From positions 868,001 through 932,000 of the forward strand of contig PSQN01000015.1 of the NCBI GenBank assembly GCA_002989075.1: DNA of 64,000 bases, given 5' to 3'. The stretch's first letter is position 1. The number at the start of each line of letters is the position of its first letter. This document shows, piece by piece, positions 33,893-43,941 of the stretch. The stretch is from Arthonia radiata. Taxonomy: Eukaryota > Ascomycota > Arthoniomycetes > Arthoniales > Arthoniaceae. The notes below the pieces were generated by a model, which was given only the letters and a program-made list of their open reading frames with translations, had not been told where the DNA came from and did no database searches. The position numbers and the translations under genes were made by a program.

Positions 33893-34768
33893 TTACGGAC
33901 AGTCCACAGGGTCCCAATCTGTCACGAGATACTCATCACACGCGTCCAATCTCTTCATATCCGCCTCGTCAATCTTGAAGCCTCCGACGTCGCCATTCTT
34001 GATAATCCGCTCCTTCTTCTCACTCTTCGGCAACGGCACATACCCATACTGCACGCTCCACCTCACCAGCAGCTGCCCAGCCTCACATCCGTACTTCTTG
34101 CTCAACTCTTGCACCAACGGGTGTTTCATCCGCAGTGCCCGAGCCAGCGGTGCGTAAGCTTCTACAACGATTCCATTTTTGGTGCACTCATCCACAATCG
34201 CTTGCCGCGTATTGAACGGATGTACCTCGATTTGATTGACTGCAGGTATATATCGCGGCTTCGACGCCAGCAGCTCGCGGATGTGCTTCACGCCAAAGTT
34301 GCTGACGCCGCCTACTTTTACCTCGCCGGCGTCTACTGCGTCTTCGACTGCGCGCCAGCCCTCCGATCTTGCAGTCTTCCCGCCGTAAGGGCTGTGTAAC
34401 AGGAAGAGGTCGATGTACCCGAGGCCGCACCTCTTCACGCTCTTGCTAATACTAGAGCGCGCGGCGTCGTAGCTGCTGTTACTCGACAACTTGGTAGTGA
34501 ACCAAATATCCTCGCGCTTCAGACGCTCAGTGTTGTCTGGTGATGATAGGAAGGACGTGATGGCTTTGCCGGTCTCGGCTTCGTTGCCGTACATCTGTGC
34601 GGAGTCGAAAGCGCGGTAACCGGCGCGAAGGGCGTGAAGGGTGCTGTTTGAGGTGCCGGAGCCGGAGGTCATGTAGAGGCCGAGGTGGATCTGGGGGATG
34701 GAGGCATGAGTGGAGGTTGGGGAGTGGGTGAGAGGCAGGCGTGCGAGGAGAGAAGATGGAGTGGGCAT
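33893..34768 (-). CDS. Aldo-keto reductase
   Basis: Single exon, 291 aa, from the ATG at 34768 (MPTPSSLLARL). It is a TIM-barrel AKR with the catalytic tetrad visible: Asp and Tyr in FDSAQMYGNE (about residues 55-60), Lys in WFTTKLSS (about 90) and His in LLHSPYGG (about 124). VNQIEVHPF and the cofactor-binding VPLPKSEKKERI complete the family pattern, so it is an NAD(P)H-dependent carbonyl reductase of broad substrate range. It resembles the 2,5-diketo-gluconate reductase-like fungal group. Substrate unknown. Confidence 0.9.
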   Translation of the reverse strand: MPTPSSLLARLPLTHSPTSTHASIPQIHLGLYMTSGSGTSNSTLHALRAGYRAFDSAQMYGNEAETGKAITSFLSSPDNTERLKREDIWFTTKLSSNSSYDAARSSISKSVKRCGLGYIDLFLLHSPYGGKTARSEGWRAVEDAVDAGEVKVGGVSNFGVKHIRELLASKPRYIPAVNQIEVHPFNTRQAIVDECTKNGIVVEAYAPLARALRMKHPLVQELSKKYGCEAGQLLVRWSVQYGYVPLPKSEKKERIIKNGDVGGFKIDEADMKRLDACDEYLVTDWDPVDCP

Positions 34769-36272
34769 TATGGATGTCACGGTAAATGATTGATATAGAG
34801 TAGGAGTTTGTAGAACAGCCGTGCCAAGTAGATCGTTCGTACTTGCTGTGATTGAGACAGGATTAAGAGTTCATCAGCACATCGACCTTGCTGGCGACGT
34901 CATCCTCGCCTGTCGTCGTCCCGAGGCCGAGCGATCGCAGGACATTGAAACTCAACAGTGACAACTTCAGAACAACGACGCGCTCGGATCGCCTATTTCC
35001 AAGGGAGTTTGTGGATATTGTTGACGGAGTCGTCCCACTCGAAGAGTGCGAATAGGTTGAGCGTGCAGTGCCTCTCAGACTGTATTGCCGGCCACTGACG
35101 CAATCTATTCATCGCCAGCAGAGCTTGCGTTCCTATTGAGAGAGCTCGCTATATCAGCAGATATTTGCGACACCAGCCCTTCAGCTTTCGTACCGGCACT
35201 CTAGGGGCAGAAGCAGCTCAGCATGTTAGCTCGGCATCGTGGTCTTGAGGTGGTATCCCAAATTCAGGCATCATATTCTGACCGGCATTGCAGCCACCAA
35301 CCAGTCAAAATTTCCATGAAAGTGTAATCAAGAGGCCCAACGCGTCCATGATTGGGGGAATCTTTCCCGGAACGTCTAAATGACCATACACGAGGCATGC
35401 TGTCTAGAGTACTTTCCGTCGTGCATCTCCATTTGCAGCTGATATCACAAGATCGACGTCCATGTGCCAGGTGCCAGGTGTGAATGTCCAGAGCTATAGG
35501 ACTATTGGGATCTGACTGCCACGGTGCATGCCAGAGCAGCAGAACAGTACTCAAGGCGCAAATGCCTGCAATACCTGTGGTCTTTCACAACGCCAGGGAG
35601 CCGGCGCTTTTAGCGTCATTCCTGGAGCAAAAAAGTCCCACTGCAGGCGCTTCATGGTCTGACAAACAACAGGGAAGGTGCATAGCAGCCTTGTACTGAG
35701 GCACAAACAATTTCATGAAAAGCTGCAATAGCTCCTTGTTTCTTCGAGGTTAGCGGAGCGTCACACAAATACTAATCACAGCTCCATCATTATTTGTTCA
35801 ACGCTTCAAGTCTAATCACAAATCTGTCATCATAAATTCACTGGATCTCGCATCAAGTGAGACTTTGCAATGGCCATGAAACGTAGGTTTACGGCTCAGT
35901 GCGAATTCGTTGACTGTTTTGAAGTAGATTACCACCCTCAAGCTTCATTAGCGACCGCTGAACCGAAATTGACGCATGACACCACAGATGTCTATCATTG
36001 CTACAACAACCCCGCAGTTCACAGTACTCCAATCTCCCGCACACTATTTTGTAACCTGGTTACGGAGGTACCCAGTTGCTGTCAAATGCTTGGGTTTGGG
36101 GAGTACTAGAGGCGACACCATAGTACAAGACGCTTCGCTTCACCCTGCAGCCGAAGATCAAAGTCAATCTTCATCGCTGCTTCGATCACTGAATACGCTG
36201 TCAATACATTTTTGTCACTTCTGAAAGTAGCACCCCATCGACAAAAAAAAGTCCATGTGTCAAGGGATGACG
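34769..36272. other. Intergenic region, no gene supported
   Basis: About 1.5 kb. A 79-codon ATG frame at 35870-36109 has no recognisable features. Otherwise only short frames are present, up to the 92-bp minisatellite. Confidence 0.45.
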
Positions 36273-36675
36273 AAAACGGTTACCTGCCTGTGGACCTCAT
36301 ACCCACAGCGACGAACGGTACCCAGCTGTGATGGTGGTGTCGGCCAGCCGATGATAGGCACCTGAAAACGGTTGCCCCCCTGTGGACCTCATACCCACGG
36401 CGACGAACGGTACTCACCTGTGATGTTGGTGTTGGTCAGCCGATTATGAGTACCTGCAAAAGGTTGCCTCCCTGTGGACCTCATACCTACGGCGACGAAC
36501 GGTACCCGGCTGTGATAGTGGTGACGGCTAGTTTATGATAAGTACCTGGAAACGGTTGCATCAGTGCCTGAAAATGGTTGCCTCCCTTGGATCTCATACA
36601 TACGGCGACGAATGGCACCCGGCTGTGATGGTGGTGTCGGTGTTGGTCAGTCAATGACAAGTACCTGGAAACTCC
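36273..36675. repeat. 92-bp minisatellite, about 4.3 copies
   Basis: Units begin near AAAACGGTTGCC at 36273, 36365, 36457 and 36549, exactly 92 bp apart. They contain CCTGTGGACCTCATACC, CGACGAACGGTACCC and GTGATGGTGGTG blocks. The fourth unit has an internal 22-bp duplication (the AAACGGTTGC start recurs at 36571). The array ends with a partial GTACCTGGAAAC near 36675. It lies about 430 bp upstream of a secreted-protein gene. Confidence 0.88.
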
Positions 36676-37099
36676 ATTATTATGCGGGCACATTGAAAAC
36701 AACGAATTTTCTGCATGGGTAGTACCCACAGCTCACACCGATGATGAATCGCGAAGAGTTTCAGTCTGCAATGGTGACATCGAAGTTGCTCGATATCTGC
36801 AAGGCAGGACGAACGGAGTATATCGTCATAGTGAGTACACCATTGAAGCCAGACAGTAATTCCCGCGATGCCACCCATTTGTACGCGTGGAAAGGCCTGC
36901 ACATCAGAATATGCCGATCACTCTTGCGCTCATATTCGCATCAATTCACCAAATGCCTCAAGTCTTGCGGCATATTCTGTTCAACAACCTTCGTATTGGC
37001 GTAATCTGAAGATTACAAGAATTAGAGCTGTAGGCCAGTGCAAGCTGCATTGCAGCATTTTTCTCGCATCTCACATCGAGCTCTTCAGATCCTCTCATC

Positions 37100-39103
37100 A
37101 TGTTCTCTTTCACTCGCGTCTTGGCTCTCTTGTTTGCGTTCCTTTGTTACGTCATCTATGCTGCAGACATTGAGGCGATTTCTTCCAACAGCTCGCTCAT
37201 TCTGGAACACACTTCACCGGTCTCTTCTTTCGCAACATCATTGCATCGACGCCAAGATGGACAAGCTTTCACGAAGACTTCAACCGTAGGTCTGGGCTTG
37301 TTTGCATACGAGTCTGGCGTGAAGTATGTTTCGGGCGCGGGTCTCGAGGCGAGCGCGCCGACCATTGCACAACAGTCTCCGGCAGCATCTACCACAAGTA
37401 TTCAGACCCAATTAGCTCCTTCCACAGTCACGGTGTACAACACTGCCAGCAGCAGCAAGCCATCACCGAGCTCGAAACCTCAATCCGGCGTCCCCTCGCC
37501 TGATCTGCAGCCAATATGTGGCTTGCAACAGTTTGCAGGGACGCCCGAAGACAGCGCCAAAGTCAAAGACTTTCTGCGCAACGAACTAGACGAGTTCCAA
37601 ATTCAGACATGGGTAGCGACGCCAATTTCCTTCGTCATCATTTGGTTCCCAAGTTCCTGTCCAACTACAACACCTTGTCTATGGATTGCAACATGCAAAC
37701 ACAATGTAATGTAGGTCTTCCGGGAAGACTTAATCATATAGTGGCGCCGCTTCGCCTGCTTACCATAATTTTAGATCGATCAGTGTACTGCACTGAAACC
37801 GGAGCTGCATTTTGAGCAGAAACAGCTCGCTTGGTGGACCTTCAACGCAATCACACAGCTGAACAACTTTTGCGTACTGGCCTGGGAAGCCATGCAAGGT
37901 GCTCACGATATGATAGGATCCAACACCAAAAACCTCGTGACCACGTTTACGCAAGTCGACGAGAAAGAGGAAAAAGAGTTGAAAAAGCGTCAGACAATAG
38001 AGATACTCACCAACACCCTTCTCCTCGGACTGAGTCTCGCAGTGCCCATGCTGGGCGCCACCACAGTCGTAGCTGCGGAAGGTGCCGCCACCGCTGCGAC
38101 ACTCGCGAGGACCGAGCAAATAGCGGCAAGAGTGAGCATGGCCAAGAACTTCGCTCTCGCGAGTAACATTGGTTCCGCCGCTTTCAAAAACTTTGATGGT
38201 ACTGGCCATCTTTTCGATACTAAACATGTCGATGAGGCAGTGTCGGAGATGAACCAGATGTACATGGACGATGTGCAGAACACTACCTCTCGTTTCCGCG
38301 ACAATCTAGCTACGCTCATCTCTGGACAGCGTCTGGAAAATGGTCAAGATCTGGCAGAGTTTCTCAGCGCAGGGTTCTTCTTCACGTACAAGATGCCCCA
38401 GGCCTCGAACGTCCAGCGTCAGATGGTGACACAAAGGGTGGGCCAGATGATCAGCCACATCTGGGAAAGTGAGAGGGTCTATATCTTGGAAGTTCTTGCT
38501 AACGATGGATGTCGAGGAGATCCACGTGGTCCACGTGAGGTCAAAGTCTGCTTGCCAGAAAGGCCGGAGTACGCCTACTTCATCTACCGCATCGACTCCA
38601 GCCAAGAAGACGACGCTGACGACGACGGGCAAGTCTTGAAGCCCAGCGGCATTGAGCGGCTGATCGATCAAGGGTTCGCTGGTGTCACCGCTGAGGATGT
38701 CGTGCGCGGCTCACTGATGTTCTATGAGCGCACAAACAACAATAGGCATGACCTGCAGCAGGGTGCGATCGACGTCTTTGCGCAAAACTCTACAATCAAA
38801 GGCGTCGCAGGATCCTTCACAGTCCCCGTCTGCAGCGATCTTGCCGGCAACTGGATATCCGTCCTGAAGAACGATAAGGGCAGACATTATCCTTGTCAAT
38901 GTGGTCGGACCTGGCAAGATCAAGCCTACTTTCTCGACGCTAGTCACATGAAGAATAGCGGCGACTTTCACAAATTCTGCACGAAAAACGAAAAGTGCCC
39001 GGAGGCCAGAAAGAAGCCGTTGGGCAGCTTTTACAGGAAAGGCTCGTGGGGCAGGATTGAGGTTCCTTACGCTATAGATTGCATGACCACACCGGTGGAG
39101 TGA
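37100..39103 (+). CDS. Large secreted protein of unknown function (DUF7872-like)
   Basis: Proposed exons are 37100-37612, 37654-37710 and 37775-39103 (632 aa). A signal peptide (MFSFTRVLALLFAFLCYVIYA) leads into a Ser/Thr/Pro-rich linker (to about residue 140), then a Cys-containing domain and a long region with an amphipathic Ala/Gly helix (LTNTLLLGLSLAVPMLGATTVVAAEG, part of about 295-330). The last 150 residues are Cys-rich (CRGDPRG, VCLPERPEY, PCQCGRTWQD, FCTKNEKC). The layout resembles fungal secreted proteins I know as DUF7872; function unknown. The second intron (37711-37774) is convincing. The first is only 41 nt (37613-37653) with no branch site, but something must shift the frame there; a one-base frameshift near 37600 is the alternative. 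A 92-bp minisatellite lies upstream. Confidence 0.7.
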
Positions 39104-40281
39104 GCGAAGCTTGGAGTTGCTTCGCGCAAGGATCAATGAGAAATGAGAAATGATGAACGAAGCGTTTGAGGTTTGCATAGCTAATGCAATGTTACTTACT
39201 GTCAAGCCTAATCTTGAAAGGTCTGGCATGAGCGCTGAAAAAGCAAGAAGACTGTTGGGAAGAAGAACCTCCGAGGGCACGCGTACAGTCTTTCAATGCT
39301 AAGTGGGTATTAAACCTACATAAGAGAGTTGCGTAAATCATGAACATCATCAACTCAGTACAGAGACACGTGAAAAGCAGGTACTATGCAAAATATGCCT
39401 TTGCGTGCGACGCGAAGTGCTGAACTTGCTGGGCGCCGTACTCGTCCCCCATATCCCTCTTCGACCTTTCGTGAGCATGTCGCGCTTGCCAGATGGCACG
39501 ATAGCTGTATGGTTGTTGAGCCGACTAACGAGCAGCGCCCGTCTCCTGTCAATTGTCCCCGGCCGGACTTGTTGTATCGCACCAACACACAGAGAAGCGG
39601 TTGAAGTGCTGGCATTCCGAGGAGAAGCGTAGCAGCGCTGACATTTCGGAAGCCGTGCTCGTCCTTCGAGAACGATCGTTGGAATGCTATGGATCGCTCC
39701 TTTACAACACTGCATAAGTGTAGGCGGTCAAAGAGCGAACTTCACAGCAAAACCCCAACGAAGGCTTCTTCAAGAGCCAGCTTGAGCTGGCCATCACTCA
39801 GCTTTGGAACCCGAGAGCGCTGGAGATCGAAGTAGCAAAGACTGGATTGACGAGTCGTTGGGTGAGCCAGATCAGTTGTGCCTGGACTTGATAGCTATCG
39901 AGACACGTTTCTGACAATGTTGTAAGTGGTCGACAAGGGACTACCCTTCGAGCAATGTCATCAAAATGCTCATTGACCGAGTGCTCCCTGAATGGCGGCC
40001 GCTGAGTCCGGAATCGGCGATAGTCATACGGCGGCCTGGTCGCAGCTGTTGTGACTGCTAATGCCGCGCTGAAGCTAGTCGAGCCGAATCATAACGCAAG
40101 GGCTAGTCGGAAGGTGCTGTAATAGAAGTCGCGAGAGCAGACTACCTTGAAGTAGTACTGTTGCTTAGTCCAAAGTAGGTCGACGAAGACTATGAACAAG
40201 AGCGCAATGACATGCCAATCGCACGCACGGTGATGCTGAAGGAGCTTAATCCGTGCAATACGTTTCACTGCGGGTGTGTCA
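39104..40281. other. Intergenic region, no gene recognised
   Basis: About 1.2 kb. Overlapping frames on both strands near 39350-39715 look like chance openings (no ATG-led frame with protein-like composition). Confidence 0.45.
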
Positions 40282-40695
40282 TCAGTAGGTGCTGTATCGG
40301 CGCGATGACCGCCGCCTGCCGTTCTTTGGGGATGTTGTTTGTCGAACCACGTAGTCGCTGTCACTGTCACTGTCGCTGTCCGAGGAGAGTGAGTCCGTAT
40401 GACTCCTTGCAGAGTACTTCCTCTGTGGTGAAGCGCCTGATACAACCGACACCCTTCGAGGAGAAGCACCGGACACAATGGAAACGCGTCGAGGCGGAGG
40501 AGAGTAGTAGTCGCTGGCGAAACTCATCCTCGCACGTGAGCTCTGTCTTGGCACGAATGTCGTGACCAGCGGTCCAGAGATTGGTGCACTCAAATCCCTT
40601 CGTCCACCGGCGCCGTAAGAGTCGTATCCTGGATATTGCCTCCGAGACCGCGCGCGCGCTACCTCGGGGTCGCATGAGGAGAGGCAGGAACCCAT
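40282..40695 (-). CDS. Small putatively N-myristoylated/palmitoylated protein
   Basis: Single exon, 137 aa, from the ATG at 40695. The N-terminus MGSCLSSC is a strong dual-acylation signal: Gly2 myristoylation with Ser at position 6, and Cys4/Cys8 for palmitoylation. The protein is therefore probably held at the plasma membrane or an endomembrane. The rest is disordered and basic/Ser-rich. It has a tandem duplication of RRVSxVSGASP (about residues 69-91; the RRVS cores look like PKA-type phosphorylation sites), a DSDSDSDSDSD run (about 104-114) and a terminal NGRRRSSRRYSTY. I do not recognise a family. Composition and the acylation motif support it as real. Confidence 0.6.
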   Translation of the reverse strand: MGSCLSSCDPEVARARSRRQYPGYDSYGAGGRRDLSAPISGPLVTTFVPRQSSRARMSFASDYYSPPPRRVSIVSGASPRRVSVVSGASPQRKYSARSHTDSLSSDSDSDSDSDYVVRQTTSPKNGRRRSSRRYSTY

Positions 40696-42570
40696 TTTGG
40701 GAGTTACTTTGTAGGACGTCACAAGGCTGTCGATAGGATTGCCTTTTGATGTCCAGGGTGTACCTCAAGTAGTAGAGCGGACGACGAGTGCGGTCAAGGA
40801 CATGACAGAGGCAGCAGTGCTTTGAGATGGGCGCTATTTATGAATACGTTGCGGGAAAATAGATCCACGGTTAACCGCAGAGCGGCATCGAGCGGAAGGC
40901 TTAGCTTGGGGCCGAAAGAGGTTCGTATCAGCCTGCGGCATGTGAAACAAAGAGCCCATGCGCCGGTATGGCACCCGCTAGGCTTCCAGATAACCAATGG
41001 CTCAGGTGTCGATAAATGCTGATGGTTCGCGCCTTCGTTGTCACTGCTCTGCAAATGTTGGCAGCAGGCAGCGCTGTCATGCCTGGGAGGCGCAAGCAGA
41101 ACGCAATTGGTGGTGTCCGTAATCGCGCGCGGTATGGGCACCCAGCTGTCCTTGCATTATTTTTCCCGGGGTAGTTAATGGTCCAGAATTGCTTACGCGA
41201 TTAGGCTGACCTCAAATTCTAGGAGTAGAACTTCGGGGATTCAGGATGGCGGGGTCGACCGGATGCATTGCGCATTTGTGAGGGTTTCTCGCTGACTGTT
41301 CTCGCGTAGCAAGCTGTTGTTTGGGGCCAACAGCGGGCTTACCACGCTCGTCGATATTCGTTGGTCAGTCTGAGAGTGGCGTCCTGTGTCGCATCTAAAA
41401 CAAGCCTTTTTTAGCCACGCGTTTGGTAAGCCGCAGTCACATGTGAGCATCCCGCCGTCACATGCAAAGTGATCGCGTTCTCACATGCGAGTCTCATCCT
41501 TCTTCAACCCCTTACCCAGCCGCTTCTGGCCGGCCCAGATCTGAACATCTGGCTGCTTTCGTGAACTTTCGTGTTGGCAATTGATCAATGCCGAAGTGAC
41601 GCAGTCGGTAGGCTTGACTGATGGTGATTGAGGACTGTTTCTGAACACGCCTGTTGAAAATTGAATCTGACCTTTGCACCATTCTGAGAGTAGGCCACCA
41701 ATGCTTGCTCTTCTCACATTGAAACCCGATGCTTTTTCGATCTTGTTGGACCTACGGCCATATTCATTCACCATAAAAGATGAGAAGACGACGGCGGATG
41801 CCCAACTCTTGGTCTGAGGCGACTTGTACCGACACGTATTGATCTGCGTCTCGCGTAGCAACCACTCGTGTCGAGAAACACTTTGTTTTGCGGCCTTGAG
41901 GGATAACTTTGCTGTGCTGCGTGCTAATTTCAAGGGCTTCAAGAGGGACTGAGGACCAGAAAAAGAGTTTGTACGAGCACCCACCGATAAGGAAGCAGAA
42001 GACCAAGAAAAGGCGAGTATATACCGAAATAAAGGGACCTTACCTATGAATTTGCTCAAGCAGACATCAAACCTTTACGCGCCTCATCTTAGTTACACCT
42101 CTTGCATGTGGAAAGTACCTGACAGTCAAGATATGACACTTATAAGTCGCTCGAACCTCAGATGCTCGCACGTTAGATTGTCATAGACAAATTGCGGAGG
42201 TCGCTGTACCCTTGGCTCATCTGATGCTGAAGGACCGCTCAATTAACGGAATAGAAATTTCGACCGAAGGCTTTGCCCAATGTCCAGATGTAATGGGACC
42301 GCGCACCGTTCAGGGTTGTAGACTGCAGCATGTGAGTCGGCAAGACATCGTACCATGAGCGTTGCTATTGCGTCTCGCAGGGGTTTGAGAAGTAGTCGAG
42401 GATGCGTAGAGGACTTCCACCTCCTTGGAAATGCTTCGGAAAATAAAACAAAGTGAGATGCGTGGATGTCAAATCTTATAATTACCGCTTATGGTCCGTC
42501 GCGACACTGATAAGTTAGGCACGTGATAGCGCGCTTAGCACGTATTAGGGATTCAGGTCGATCGCATTGG
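40696..42570. other. Intergenic region with a small CACATG cluster
   Basis: About 1.9 kb without a supported gene. A palindrome TCACATGTGA (41437-41446) and two further TCACATG motifs (41458-41464, 41481-41487) lie within 51 bp. A 190-codon open frame on the minus strand (41481-42059) has no ATG at its start and was not accepted. Confidence 0.45.
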
Positions 42571-43703
42571 ATGCCCTTGCGAGACAATTCCTCTTCAGTA
42601 CTTGCAGCCGAGATACTGATCATGCGCGAATCACAATCTATAGACAGAATCAGCTCTGCGGACGTCAAAGCTGCCGTGGAGCGATACGATGCTTTGGTCG
42701 CAGACGACCTCAAGCCCCTTGATCACCAACGATATGAGACCATCCCAGCTGCTGTTGCGGAACGAAAGCAATCCGCTGAGCAAGACGAAAAGAACAGAGC
42801 TTACATCACGAAAGAGGAACTGGCCACATTGATGCAATGGAAGCTGTGGGTGCAGATCTGCGAGATCAAACGCGAAATGCTAACAGCCGTTTTTCATACA
42901 GTAAACATGGCACATTTCGCCCACGTTTACTCAGCCTCATCGAATCGAACTCTGAAGATGCTGTACGAAGGCAATCTGCCAAAGCCTTTCAGACTATACG
43001 GCCTGTGACAGACGAAGAGGCAGACAACTACGCAGCAGAACAGGCAAAGGACCTTGGTGGGGAACTATTCGGCTGCAAGGTTGGAGACGAGTATACATTG
43101 CTCTTCCAGAAACGATTGGTGGCCGCAATCCAACACTTGAAGAAGCTCAACGGCGTCGGACCAGCCACAGCCTCTCTCATCATGTCCACCTATGACCCTC
43201 ATAATATCCCATTCTTCTCCGATGAATTTCTCCGATGGGTCGCTGTCGATGCTAGCTGGTGGGACTTGTACGCCGAAGAAGAAGACCCGAAACCGCATGA
43301 TTGTTGGAAGGCAAAGATCAAATACACAGTCGGTGAATACGAGGGAATGCACTTCAAGATATCGAGATCCCGTCCAGGCTCGGGAACACGCCGTTGGGTG
43401 ATGACATTGCAACATGGCCGCCGCGACGATGAGGAAGTCTCATGTTTGGACTTGGAGAAGACAGCATGGGTGCTATGTCGGGAGGATCGACTTCCAGAAG
43501 ACAAACAAGAGTCAGCAGTAGAGCAACAATTCGTCTTTACGCGGAAAGGTGCTGTTGAGCATGAGGGTGGTGACACCAGCAAGATGGGACAATTCCAAGG
43601 ACGTCCAAAGCGGAAACGTGGCCAAAGTGAGGTCTCTGATGAGAACAAGGCCCCTGAGCCGCCTGAAACGAAAGCTCGCAAGTCGAGGAAAAGCAAAGAC
43701 TAA
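42571..43703 (+). CDS. Conserved fungal protein with helix-hairpin-helix-like motif, function unknown
   Basis: Two exons (42571-42845, 42902-43703) give 358 aa from the first in-frame ATG; the ATG at 42622 (MRESQSIDRISSADV) is an alternative start. Conserved-looking blocks are RYETIPAAVAERK, YITKEELATLMQWKL|KHGTFRPRLL (across the splice site), LQKRL-like LFQKRLVAAIQHLKKLNGVGPATASLIMS (helix-hairpin-helix pattern, about residues 170-197) and IPFFSDEFLRWV. HhH motifs of this form occur in DNA glycosylases and other DNA-binding proteins, which suggests a nuclear role, but no catalytic residue is evident. The C-terminus is Lys/Arg-rich (PKRKRG, KARKSRKSKD), a likely nuclear localisation signal. 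Real gene by splice continuity; function not assigned. Confidence 0.75.
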
Positions 43704-43941
43704 GCCAGCGCTGAAAGTGTGCTCCGGATGTCCGCGCCGAGTGCCTCAATGAACACGTCGGCCCTTTGCATACCGAGATGCTCCGCGTCCTTTGACGCCA
43801 CCACGCCATCATGGCTTGCATACATTTATTCTGGAGTCTTGAAAATAGAGAGAGAAGCAAGGCTACCTTGATGCTCTGCTTTGGAAAAGGTTGCATACAA
43901 CAGCAAACAATTACAAGTTACAGTACGGCCGAAACAGGCCG

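Noticed and set aside
35870-36109. 79-codon ATG frame on the plus strand with six cysteines
   Set aside because: No signal peptide and no recognisable pattern; the length is expected by chance.
41481-42059. 192-codon minus-strand open frame with Lys/Ser-rich composition
   Set aside because: It begins without ATG, a TGA interrupts the only nearby upstream ATG, and no family motif is visible. A GTAAGG near its start could be a donor, but no exon joins convincingly.
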